A DNA stretch of 64,000 nt from positions 4,888,001 to 4,952,000 of the forward strand of contig NZ_CP071090.1 in the NCBI RefSeq assembly GCF_017301735.1, written 5' to 3'. The DNA comes from Pyxidicoccus parkwaysis (GTDB lineage Bacteria > Myxococcota > Myxococcia > Myxococcales > Myxococcaceae). The notes under the pieces are model-generated. The model ran no database searches. It saw nothing but the letters and a program-made list of their open reading frames with translations, and was not told the DNA's origin. Position 1 is the stretch's first letter. The number at the start of each line of letters is the position of its first letter. Position numbers and translations under genes: made by a program. Below, piece after piece: positions 35,725 to 43,890 of the stretch.

Positions 35725-36939
35725 ATGGACTTCCAGGCGCGACTCGAGGCGCTCACGCACGAACTCCGGCCCTGGTCCGCGCTCTGGTCCCGCTCCATCC
35801 TCCAGGGTTGGCCCGGGTCCGGCGCCGCCTATCCCGAGGACTGGCTGGCCTATGCCCGGTCGCTCGATGAAGCGGGCGAGCGGCGGCTGGACCAGGGGGA
35901 GCTCGTGGGCATCCCGCCTCCGTCCCTGGGCGCGCTCCTGGGCGCGCTCCAGGAACTGACGGCGCTGCCCTGGCACGAGGGCCTTCACGCGCTGACAGTC
36001 ACGGAGACGCAGGGACTCAGCGTCAAGAAGACCCACGAGCTCGAGCGGGTGCTCGCCCTGCTCGCGCAGAGAGCGCGCTTCATCCACCAGGCGGTCGATA
36101 TCGGCGGCGGCATGGGACATCTCGCCCGCCTCTGTACGCGGACGTTCGGGTGGACCTTCCACAGCATCGACCGGGACGCCGCGCTGCAGGACAAGGGCCG
36201 GCGGTGGCTACAGAGAACCCAGCGCCCTGGCGGGGACCCCCTGTGCTTCATCCAGGCCTCCGTCGAGGACGGGCCCCAACCGCGGATCGATCCGCTCTTC
36301 TCCGGCCGGGACCGGGCGTCCATCGGTCTGCACACCTGCGGGCCGCTCGCCCTCACGCAGATACGCAAGAGCCAGGGGACGGGCTTCGTCCTGAACATCG
36401 GCTGCTGCTACGACAAGCTGGAGACCCCTCGGGATTACCCCGTCTCCCGCTTCGGGGGCGCGCATCCCCTGCCCTTCACCCCGCATGCCCTGGCGCTGAC
36501 GACGCGGGGACGGCATCACAAGACCGAGGTGGAGTTCGCGAGGATGAAGCGGGTGTACGCGTGGCGCTTCGCGTTCGATCTCCTGACGAGGCGGCACTTT
36601 CCCGAGCGCGGCTTCGTGCGGGCCGGGGACGCGCCCCGGACGCTCTATGACGGAAACTTCGCCGTCTACGCACGCGACCGCCTGGAGCGTCTGGGCCTCG
36701 ATGCCGGCATGACGGACGCCGAGCTGGATTCCTTCGAGGTGTCCGTTCGCGCCGAGACGCGAGACCTCTTGCTCTGCCATCTGCTGAGGGACCGCTTCGC
36801 GAGGGCGCTGGAGGTCGTGCTTCTGCTTGATCGCGCGCTCCTCCTGGAGGAGCTGGGCTTCCAGGTCGAGCTCCTCCAGCTCTTCGATCCGCGCCTGTCT
36901 CCGCGCAACCTCGCGCTCATCGCGTCACGGAGCGCTTGA
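35725..36939 (+). CDS. METTL25/RRNAD1-like SAM methyltransferase
   Basis: The 404-residue protein has KKTHELERVLALLAQRARFI before the SAM motif AVDIGGGMGHLARLC (about residues 132-146), then SIGLHTCGPLALTQIRK and VLNIGCCYDKLE, the combination that marks the methyltransferase-32/METTL25 family, in which GLHxCGDL and NVGCCYH are conserved. The family is best known from animals and fungi; the substrate is unclear (METTL25B is also called RRNAD1). Start at 35725 (MDFQARLEALTHELRPWSAL) is chosen; the upstream frame overlaps the peptide gene. It ends convergent with the next gene. Confidence 0.75.
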   Translation: MDFQARLEALTHELRPWSALWSRSILQGWPGSGAAYPEDWLAYARSLDEAGERRLDQGELVGIPPPSLGALLGALQELTALPWHEGLHALTVTETQGLSVKKTHELERVLALLAQRARFIHQAVDIGGGMGHLARLCTRTFGWTFHSIDRDAALQDKGRRWLQRTQRPGGDPLCFIQASVEDGPQPRIDPLFSGRDRASIGLHTCGPLALTQIRKSQGTGFVLNIGCCYDKLETPRDYPVSRFGGAHPLPFTPHALALTTRGRHHKTEVEFARMKRVYAWRFAFDLLTRRHFPERGFVRAGDAPRTLYDGNFAVYARDRLERLGLDAGMTDAELDSFEVSVRAETRDLLLCHLLRDRFARALEVVLLLDRALLLEELGFQVELLQLFDPRLSPRNLALIASRSA

Positions 36940-36985
36940 GCACGTTCTTGAGTGGCGCATGGCTCGCACAAGCCAGGGCCGCGGC

Positions 36986-37762
36986 TCACGCGCGCCTCTT
37001 GGACTGCATGCTCAACACATCCTCGAGCTCCACCGAGCCACCCGGAAGGGGCGCCTCCGTGCGGTGGAGCTCGAGGACGAAATCGGGCGGAAACGCCGCA
37101 TCGAAGGCGCTCTGATAGCGCGCGTGCATCCGTTCATAGGTATCTCCCCGACGGCGACGCCGCTGCCAGGTGGCGGTGAGAATCAGCGCAGCGGCGATCG
37201 CTCCGATGACGAAACCGATGGGGCGATGGACCACGAGCGCAGCGAAACTGATTGCAGTCGCCAGGACGCAGAGCACGAGGACCGAACGGTTGCTCGAAGC
37301 CTCCGAGCGATACGTCGCGAGCTCCGCCGGGGTCAGCGCCTTCTCGGCCTCGTCATGCGCACGCGCTTCGCGCAGCTCCCCATCACTGTCTTCCACGTGG
37401 ATTCGCGCGCGGTACCACGAGGGCGCCACGGGAATCTGGTCGACCTCGGACGTGATCATCGAATCCTTGCGCCGGAAGTCCTCACACCCTCCGACGATGG
37501 CGGTGCCGGATTCGAGGTGGATGCCGAGCTCACGCTCCAGCGTCAGGTAGTGCTGCTCGGGCGCCGGGTGGAAGTCCTCGTCGACGACGATGCGCACGCG
37601 GTAGCTGCCGTCCGCGGACGTGTGGATGGCGAGGAGCTCGCCGTTCGCGGCGCGGGCCTCGAGCTCCTTCTCGCTCATCGGACGCTCCACGGGAGGAAGT
37701 CCTGCATCCCAGAGCCCGATACATGCGATGTCCGTGCCCGCATCAATGAGGTGTTGCGCCAT
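36986..37762 (-). CDS. Membrane protein with two helices, unknown function
   Basis: The 258-residue protein has a soluble N-terminal part of about 130 residues (ACIGLWDAGLPPVERPMSEK, LLAIHTSADGSYRVRIVVDE) and two adjacent membrane helices (VLVLCVLATAISFAALVV and GFVIGAIAAALILTATW), then a basic, cytoplasmic tail. Start at 37762 (MAQHLIDAGTD) is preferred; the frame is open another 60 codons through a tRNA-like sequence. I do not recognise the family. Confidence 0.6.
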   Translation of the reverse strand: MAQHLIDAGTDIACIGLWDAGLPPVERPMSEKELEARAANGELLAIHTSADGSYRVRIVVDEDFHPAPEQHYLTLERELGIHLESGTAIVGGCEDFRRKDSMITSEVDQIPVAPSWYRARIHVEDSDGELREARAHDEAEKALTPAELATYRSEASSNRSVLVLCVLATAISFAALVVHRPIGFVIGAIAAALILTATWQRRRRRGDTYERMHARYQSAFDAAFPPDFVLELHRTEAPLPGGSVELEDVLSMQSKRRA

Positions 37763-38076
37763 GGCACGGGATTCTGCATGGCAGAGGGGGAAGGTTCCAC
37801 ACCCCATACCGCGGGTCGTATGCAGGAGCCACGCCGTGACACGGTCAGCGCTTTGCCATTGCGCTACCGAGAACCGACCGCGCTCCGCCGTCCTGTCCTG
37901 CTTCTGCTGCTTCTTCACATCTACCTCACGAGGGGAATCCATCCCAGCGAGAGGTGTCTCAAGAAATATTTAGAAATATTATAGAACATGGATTGCAATA
38001 GAAACACATTTGCAATGACAGCCGGAATGATACTCGGTACCTTGAGAAGACCTGAAGGCCAGGAAGGAGCTCGAGG
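37763..38076. other. Divergent intergenic region with AT-rich promoter segment
   Basis: The left half contains a sequence with a D-arm-like hairpin (AGCGCAATGGCAAAGCGC on the minus strand) but no complete tRNA. The stretch 37960-38000 is strongly AT-rich (AAATATTTAGAAATATT) and is probably the promoter of the beta-helix lipoprotein gene at 38077. Confidence 0.5.
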
Positions 38077-39141
38077 ATGTTCCAGAGTGCAGGGATGCAT
38101 GGAAGGCGGAAACAACGGACCCTGGGAATCGTCGCCTTGGGGGCGCTGCTGCTTGTCGGCGGGGCGTGCATGGAGGATGCCTCGGCAACACCTTCAACGC
38201 CGACCACGCCGCCGACCACGGCATCCCCTTCCGGGAACACGTTTCCTGATCGTTGGAGTGTCGGTGCGCCAGGCGTCGGAACGTACAGCCAGACCCTCGC
38301 CCATCTTCCGGTGCCGGCCGGCTACACGGAGATCTTTCCACCCAACGGCGAATACGACCTCTATGACTGCGGAACCGTCGTCCTCGACCACGTCTACATC
38401 CACGGCTTCATCTACCTCGGAACGGACTGCTCGGGCACGGTGACGATCAAGAACTCGATCATCGCGCCTCCCGCGGGCACCAACCAACGGAGCATCCTCA
38501 ACAACTCGAACGGTGGGCTCACGCTCAACATCATCGACACCACCATTCGTCCGGAACCCGTGCCGTTCGGCGGAACCAACGCCGCCCTCACGGACCACGC
38601 CACGAACGGATGCGCTCCGAACTGCTACGTCAACATGAACCGTGTGGACGTGGCGAACAGTGGTGGCATGTGTCTCTGCGGGGAGAACACCACCATCGAG
38701 AACAGCTGGTTGCACGACAACTACATCGCTCACCTGGCCGATCCATCGGAGGCTCACACGGGTGGCGTGTTTCCGTACGGCGGTAGCGGTCCGGTCACCA
38801 TTCGGAACAACCGTCTCGAGCCAGGCTTCAATGCCGGGACCGGGCAGCCCGTGAACAACTACTGGCAGGCGATCACCGCCGTGCTGTTCACACAGGGAGA
38901 GGGGGGCTCGGTGTTGCGCAACTACGTCGCCGAGGGCAACTTCATCTCGCTCGGGGCATTCGACATGGGTATCGAGAACGGTCAAGGCCTCGTCGTTCGC
39001 AACAACGTCTTCGGCCCGAACCACTGGGGAGAGACCACGACGTGTAGCGGGAGCTGCGGCGTCACCTACGCCGACTGGTCAGGTAACGTCAAAGGCGATA
39101 TCAACGGCGTGAAGACTGCCGTGGTGGTGCCGCACCCGTAA
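38077..39141 (+). CDS. Right-handed beta-helix lipoprotein
   Basis: A lipoprotein signal (TLGIVALGALLLVGGAC) and a Thr/Pro-rich linker (TPSTPTTPPTTASPSG) precede a domain of about 280 residues with pectate-lyase-like coil repeats: CGTVVLDHVYIHGFIYLGTD, GTVTIKNSIIAPP, NTTIENSWLHDNYIAH, GPVTIRNNRLEPG and GLVVRNNVFGPNHWGE. Proteins of this type often cleave or bind polysaccharide, but catalytic residues are not evident. It is monocistronic, with an intrinsic terminator after the stop. Confidence 0.8.
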   Translation: MFQSAGMHGRRKQRTLGIVALGALLLVGGACMEDASATPSTPTTPPTTASPSGNTFPDRWSVGAPGVGTYSQTLAHLPVPAGYTEIFPPNGEYDLYDCGTVVLDHVYIHGFIYLGTDCSGTVTIKNSIIAPPAGTNQRSILNNSNGGLTLNIIDTTIRPEPVPFGGTNAALTDHATNGCAPNCYVNMNRVDVANSGGMCLCGENTTIENSWLHDNYIAHLADPSEAHTGGVFPYGGSGPVTIRNNRLEPGFNAGTGQPVNNYWQAITAVLFTQGEGGSVLRNYVAEGNFISLGAFDMGIENGQGLVVRNNVFGPNHWGETTTCSGSCGVTYADWSGNVKGDINGVKTAVVVPHP

Positions 39142-39149
39142 GGATTGAG

Positions 39150-39186
39150 AACGCCACCTGCGGCAGCTCGTCGCAGGTGGCGTTTT
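39150..39186 (+). terminator. Intrinsic terminator
   Basis: AACGCCACCTGCG and CGCAGGTGGCGTT form a perfect 13-bp stem with a 9-base loop, ending in TTTT, 8 bases after the stop. This is the clearest rho-independent terminator in the window. Confidence 0.9.
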
Positions 39187-39232
39187 CGTATGCCTGCTGC
39201 GGTGCGTCACCATTGAGTCAGCAGGAGTCTGG

Positions 39233-39538
39233 TTAGATGGCGACACAATTCAAGCCATCGGCATCACACACATAGCAATTGTAGGAATAGCACATGGCCG
39301 TAGGGGCCGGCCTGCACCACCTGCCGCACCCGCCACAGTTGTTGACGTCACTGAAGGTGTCGACACACACACCGTCGCACAAGTCTTCCCCCGGAGAGCA
39401 GGTGGTGACCATCTCCTGCGCGCCGGACGTGACCGGCTCCTGCGAACGATTCTCCTCGAGTGCCTCCGGGCCACAACCCACCAGCAACGACATCACACTC
39501 GCGACAGCCCAACGGCGCACGACCCATCCTGAACGCAT
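39233..39538 (-). CDS. Small Cys-rich lipoprotein
   Basis: The 101-residue protein has a lipoprotein signal (AVASVMSLLVGC) and a mature part with a repeat type common in myxobacterial surface proteins: CSPGEDLCDGVCVDTFSDVN followed by NCGGCGRWC and a final C-x3-YNCYVC-x6-NC. Eleven cysteines follow the lipid Cys, so several disulfides are likely. Monocistronic. Its function is unknown. Confidence 0.75.
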   Translation of the reverse strand: MRSGWVVRRWAVASVMSLLVGCGPEALEENRSQEPVTSGAQEMVTTCSPGEDLCDGVCVDTFSDVNNCGGCGRWCRPAPTAMCYSYNCYVCDADGLNCVAI

Positions 39539-39708
39539 TCGGACCTCTGTGATAGGGATGTGAAGCGCCCACTGTGAAGGCAGTCGGCATCCCTGGTCAA
39601 TAGGGATGGCGTTGCTTCTTCGTCAGGCGTCTGTTGATGAGCCTTTGGGCATGAACGCCCGATGGAGCGGATTTACACTGCTCGTACGTCAGGGCACACA
39701 CCGCGCGC

Positions 39709-40803
39709 TCATGAGACCTGCGCCTCCGCAATGGCGGCACGGAGCTCGTTCGCCACCCTCTCCACGTGCGGCTCGGTCAGCAGCGAGACATGGTTGCCTT
39801 CGACCATGCGCAAGCGCAGCGGTTGCGTCGAGACGTCCTCCCAGCCCTCGGTGAGCGTCTCGCAGAACTTGCTGTCCGTGGCGCGCAGGAAGGTGATGGG
39901 GCCCTGGAAGCGTTCTGCCGGCGCGTAGCCGGAATAACTGGCGGCGCGATAGAGCGCCAGGATGCGCTCGATGCGCTCGTCGGGTTCATCCGGCGGATAG
40001 GCACCGTGCTTCCTGGCGAGGTCCATGAAGTGCGCGATTCGCTGTTGCGGACCGAGGGTGCGCAGCTCGTCGCTCTTCAGCCCGATGTCCACGTCGTACC
40101 AGTACCGGAAGCCGGCCGCGACGATGGAGTAGAACTCGACGAGGTCGTCCAGGAACGTCTCGTTCGGCATGCGCTGACGGAGGATGGCGGGTGACCACGC
40201 GTCCAATACCGCGAGCACGGCCACACGCTCCCCACTGCGCTGCAGCTGCAGCGCCATTTCCAGCGCGACAGTGCCGCCGGAGCAATGGCCTCCCAGGAGG
40301 TACGGGCCACGCGGCTGCACGGCACGCATGGACTCGATGTGGTCGGCCGCCAGCTCCTCGACGCGAGTGAAAGGCGGACGGGTGCCATACAGGCCACGCG
40401 TCTGAAGGCCGTAGAGGGGCTGCTCAGGCCCCATCCAGCGCGCCAGCGCATGGGAGTTGAGCGTCGTCCCCTCCCCTCCCGGCAGGAAGAAGAAGGGGCG
40501 CTTCGAGCCGTGTGGCTGGAGCGGGACAAGGGGCTGCTCGTTGAGCTTCCTCGACTTCGCGCGCAGGAGACAGCCAAGGCGCTCGATGGTCGGCTCCTGG
40601 AGGAAGGCCTCTATCGAAAGCGGAGTGTCGAACCGCGCCGAAGTCTCGGCGAGGACGGCCTCCGCCCGGGCGCGGTCGCCGCCGAGCTCGAAGAAGTCGT
40701 CCTTCATCCCGAGGTCGATGGCGGCTCTGTGCAGGTGGTCCGCCCAGAGCCGAGAGACTCGCAGCTCGTAGGCATCTCGAGGGGGAATGAAACGCTGGGG
40801 CAT
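39709..40803 (-). CDS. Carrier-like plus thioesterase didomain, copy 2 (364 aa)
   Basis: Residues 10-85 resemble an NRPS/PKS carrier domain (VSRLWADHL, KDDFFELGGDRARAEAVLAE), but the phosphopantetheine Ser of LGGDS is Arg at residue 44, so it cannot be loaded in the usual way. Residues about 98-360 are a type I thioesterase: FFFLPGGEGTTLNSHALARW, nucleophile elbow LLGGHCSGGTVALEMALQL with Cys at the usual Ser position (173), and a late His in EGNHVSLLTEP. Cys-nucleophile thioesterases are known in NRPS systems and favour strained or amide products. It starts 28 bp after the first copy (40832-41914), last gene of the operon. The two copies share most of their sequence. Confidence 0.85.
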   Translation of the reverse strand: MPQRFIPPRDAYELRVSRLWADHLHRAAIDLGMKDDFFELGGDRARAEAVLAETSARFDTPLSIEAFLQEPTIERLGCLLRAKSRKLNEQPLVPLQPHGSKRPFFFLPGGEGTTLNSHALARWMGPEQPLYGLQTRGLYGTRPPFTRVEELAADHIESMRAVQPRGPYLLGGHCSGGTVALEMALQLQRSGERVAVLAVLDAWSPAILRQRMPNETFLDDLVEFYSIVAAGFRYWYDVDIGLKSDELRTLGPQQRIAHFMDLARKHGAYPPDEPDERIERILALYRAASYSGYAPAERFQGPITFLRATDSKFCETLTEGWEDVSTQPLRLRMVEGNHVSLLTEPHVERVANELRAAIAEAQVS

Positions 40804-40831
40804 CGTCGTTCTCACAGGCTTCATCTGGGAA

Positions 40832-41914
40832 TCACACCTGCGCTTCAGCGATGGCGGCCAGGAGCTCGCGCGCCAGGGCATCCACGTGGAGCTCGGTGAC
40901 GACCGTGACGTGGTTGCCCGGGAGCTCCCGGACGCGCGGAGGCTGCGTGGAGACCTCCTCCCAGCCTCCCGTGGGGGTGACGCACAGCTGGGAGTCGAGG
41001 CCGCGGAAGAAGGCGAGCGTGCCCGTGAAGCGGCCCTGGGGCACATACGTGTTGCGACAGATGTGACGGCCGAGGGCGAGGATGCGATTCGCGCGCTCAT
41101 CGGGCGCATCGGGCGTGTAGATGCCGTGCTTCCTGGCGAGGTCCATGAAGCGCGCGGCTTGCTGGTCCGGAGACAGGCCGCTCAGCGCCTCGCGCTCCAG
41201 CGGCACGTCCTCGCCGAACCAGAACTTGAAGCCCTTCGAGAGGAAGACAAAGAAGTCGGTCGTGTCGTCCGCGATGGTGACGACGTCATCCTGATAGAAG
41301 GGCGCGGGCGCCAGACCATCAATGGCGGCCAGCAGGGCCACGCGCTCTCCGCGCTGTTGCAGCTGGAGCGCCATCTCCAGCGCGACCATGGCGCCGATGC
41401 AGTGCCCTCCGAGGAGGTACGGCCCGTGCGGCTGCACGGCGCGCATGGACTCGATGTGGTCGGCCGCCATCTCCTCGACGCGCTCGAACGGCGGGTGCGT
41501 GCCATGGAGCCCTCGCGCCTGGAGGCCATGGAAGGGCTGGTCCGGCGCCATCCGGCGCGCGAGCGCGTGGAAGTTGAAGACGTTCCCCTCCCCGCTCGGC
41601 ACGAAGAAGAAGCGACGCTTCGAGCCATGCGGCTGGAGCGGGACGACGGGCTGCTCGTTGAGCTTCCTCGACTTCGCGCGCAGGAGGCAGCCGACGTGCT
41701 CGATGGTCGGCTCCTGAAGGAATGCCTCCATCGAGAGCGGAGTGTCGAACCGCGCCGAAGTCTCAGCGAGGACGGCCTCCGCCTTGGCGCGGTCGCCGCC
41801 AAGCTCGAAGAAGTCGTCCTTCACTCCGACGTCGTCACGGCGAAGGATGTCTGACCAGAGCCACGAGAGCCGCAGCTCGTAGAAGTCTCGGGGTACTACC
41901 AGTTGTTTGGGCAT
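40832..41914 (-). CDS. Carrier-like plus thioesterase didomain, copy 1 (360 aa)
   Basis: Same architecture as its downstream neighbour: a carrier-like domain ending KDDFFELGGDRAKAEAVLAE with Arg instead of the phosphopantetheine Ser (residue 42), a conserved linker (LLRAKSRKLNEQPVVPLQPH), and a thioesterase with LLGGHCIGAMVALEMALQLQ, again Cys at the nucleophile site, and His in PGNHVTVVTEL. The start ATG 41914 has GAGGAAGG 4 bases upstream and is 8 bp after the stop of the preceding gene. Duplication followed by divergence, with the loop around residues 200-260 most changed, suggests different substrates for the two. Confidence 0.85.
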   Translation of the reverse strand: MPKQLVVPRDFYELRLSWLWSDILRRDDVGVKDDFFELGGDRAKAEAVLAETSARFDTPLSMEAFLQEPTIEHVGCLLRAKSRKLNEQPVVPLQPHGSKRRFFFVPSGEGNVFNFHALARRMAPDQPFHGLQARGLHGTHPPFERVEEMAADHIESMRAVQPHGPYLLGGHCIGAMVALEMALQLQQRGERVALLAAIDGLAPAPFYQDDVVTIADDTTDFFVFLSKGFKFWFGEDVPLEREALSGLSPDQQAARFMDLARKHGIYTPDAPDERANRILALGRHICRNTYVPQGRFTGTLAFFRGLDSQLCVTPTGGWEEVSTQPPRVRELPGNHVTVVTELHVDALARELLAAIAEAQV

Positions 41915-41922
41915 GACCTTCC

Positions 41923-43890
41923 TCAATCGTGTTCGGGGCTGGCGGTGCGTCGCACGCGAGCCAGCGGTGATGTCAGCGGGAGCGCGGCGGGCGGCTCGTG
42001 GTGGACAGCGAGCTCCAGGTCGCGCACCCGGCGTTTGGCGTGAATCGGCAGCGCGCCGGAGGCCGCCTCGCGCGCGAGCACGCTCGCGATGAGGTGCGCG
42101 ACACGGGACCAGTTGCAGTACCCGTCAATGGCCGCCCGCTGGCGCAGCTGGACGGCCGGGTCCACCGCACGGCGCAGCGTGGCCAGCGCCCGCGCCTGCT
42201 CACCGAGCGTGTCGACGAGGACCGGCAGCGGCGAGTCCCGGTGCGTGGCGCACTGGCTGTCATAGAGCCGCTCGAGCTGGAACGCATAGACGGCGCGCTC
42301 CATGGCCACCTCCGCGGTGATGGCATCCACGCCACCTTCCGGCCCCTCCAGCGGGTCTGGCGGCATGAGGAGTGGAGGAATGCCATTCACCAGCGCGGCG
42401 CCGATGCTGCTCAGGCCCGGGCGGCAGACGAAGGTCGCCCGGGGCCTGGCGGTGAGGGCCCGGAGGAACGTGCTCCAGTGCTCGTCAATCCAGCCGAGGA
42501 GCGTCACATTCGAAGGCCGTGAGCGCTCGAGCTCGAGCGACAGCCACGCGCGGTCCTCCGCGTTCCCGCCCGCGAGCAGGAAGTGCACGTCCTCCATCCG
42601 CGCCGCCAGCGCCAGCATCGCGCTCCAGTGCCGACGGCTGCATGTAGAGAAGCCATTGCCCTGCGACACGAGCACGACGCCGCGAGAATCCCTCGGGGTG
42701 AAGAGGTGCTGGAGCGCAGGCGAGCGCTGCGCGAGGATGGCTCCGGCCCGCTCCGCTGCCTCTTCCGGGGAGAGAGCGCTGGTCTGGCCGAGCGGAGGGA
42801 TGACCACGTAGGGCTGCTGGCCTGACTCCAGGGACCGCCAGTCACGCCAGTTGATGGCCTGATACCAAATGGTGCCGCGCTCCGGCACGCTGGCCATGAG
42901 CTCCCGGCTCGAAGCCTCGAAGTCGACCGAGGGATTGCGCCGCGAATCAATCCCCGACTCGCGCAGCGCATCCGTGAGCTCGCGCCGCGTGTGGATTGCG
43001 GGCGCGGATGCGGCCAGGAGCTCCGCCACTCCCGCTGTCACCTTCGTCGACCGGGCCTGTCGCGCCAGCTGACGGAGCCACTCGAACTCCTCGAACGCAT
43101 ATCGCACGGCATGCAGCGGAACTTCCCTCTGCTGCGCGTGCTCGGCGAGCTGGTGGAGAATCCAGGTCTCCGGCCGGCAGTCATTCACGATGGCGGCGGC
43201 GCCGGCGCTGGCCAGGGCGAGCTCGCGGTTGTCCGCGAGCCACAAGAGGGCCGCCTCTCGGTTCAGCAGCGCCGGACGCGAGCTGTTGGCGACATCGGCG
43301 GACGTAATCGTCGCGGACTCCGAGTCGCTGTAATAGAGCGGAACCACGTGGATTCCCTCCGAGCGCTCGGCCTTCTTGCGCGCATACGCCGCGTCCTCCT
43401 GTCGCCGGATGGCCGCGGTGAACGGCATCGGGGCCGGGAGCCTGGAGAGGGCTCCGTGCACGGCCGGCACCCAGCCCGTCGTGTGACCGAAGGCCTGCGC
43501 GACGTACAGCACGCTCGTGGGAGCCGCCGCGTGGTGGACCGTCACGCGGAAGTGGCCCGCGCGCAGGGGGTCCGGCCCCGTGACATGAAGTGGAGCCCGT
43601 GCCTCCCGCAGCGACGCGCCGTCGCGCGGGACGAGCAGCGCCAGCCTCGCGGCCCGGTCCGAAATCAGGATGCTGTCCGGGCCGACGGTCAGGGCGAACG
43701 CCACCGTGTCCTGGGCCGGCAGCGCGGCATCAATCGAGAGAGGCTGCCCGGCGATGGAGATTCGCGGCGGCTCGCCGGGCACGAGGTACGTCACCTCGAT
43801 GCGCCCGAGCGAGAGCTCGACGACGGCGCCGCGCAGCACGCAAGACGGAACATCCTGCTGCGGAAACGCAAGCATCGATGGGGCGCTCAT
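41923..43890 (-). CDS. Large protein with GT-B-like C-terminal half, biosynthetic operon
   Basis: The 655-residue cytoplasmic protein has an unassigned N-terminal 180 residues. The rest resembles a GT-B glycosyltransferase: an N-lobe with SEGIHVVPLYYSDSESATIT and AAAIVNDCRPETWILHQLAE, and a C-lobe with GVVLVSQGNGFSTCSRRHWS, VHFLLAGGNAEDRAWLSLEL, NVTLLGWIDEHWSTFLRALT and ATFVCRPGLSSIGAALVNGI, which fits the nucleotide-sugar-binding lobe. No close family is recognised. The ATG overlaps the stop of the PLP decarboxylase (ATGA), so they are co-translated. Likely role: sugar or other group transfer to the pathway's product. Confidence 0.65.
   Translation of the reverse strand: MSAPSMLAFPQQDVPSCVLRGAVVELSLGRIEVTYLVPGEPPRISIAGQPLSIDAALPAQDTVAFALTVGPDSILISDRAARLALLVPRDGASLREARAPLHVTGPDPLRAGHFRVTVHHAAAPTSVLYVAQAFGHTTGWVPAVHGALSRLPAPMPFTAAIRRQEDAAYARKKAERSEGIHVVPLYYSDSESATITSADVANSSRPALLNREAALLWLADNRELALASAGAAAIVNDCRPETWILHQLAEHAQQREVPLHAVRYAFEEFEWLRQLARQARSTKVTAGVAELLAASAPAIHTRRELTDALRESGIDSRRNPSVDFEASSRELMASVPERGTIWYQAINWRDWRSLESGQQPYVVIPPLGQTSALSPEEAAERAGAILAQRSPALQHLFTPRDSRGVVLVSQGNGFSTCSRRHWSAMLALAARMEDVHFLLAGGNAEDRAWLSLELERSRPSNVTLLGWIDEHWSTFLRALTARPRATFVCRPGLSSIGAALVNGIPPLLMPPDPLEGPEGGVDAITAEVAMERAVYAFQLERLYDSQCATHRDSPLPVLVDTLGEQARALATLRRAVDPAVQLRQRAAIDGYCNWSRVAHLIASVLAREAASGALPIHAKRRVRDLELAVHHEPPAALPLTSPLARVRRTASPEHD

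Noticed and set aside
37763..37890. tRNA-like sequence on the minus strand with a perfect D-arm (AGCGCAATGGCAAAGCGC)
   Set aside because: No matching acceptor stem, anticodon arm or GTTCGA T-arm can be placed around it. It is at most a degraded tRNA.
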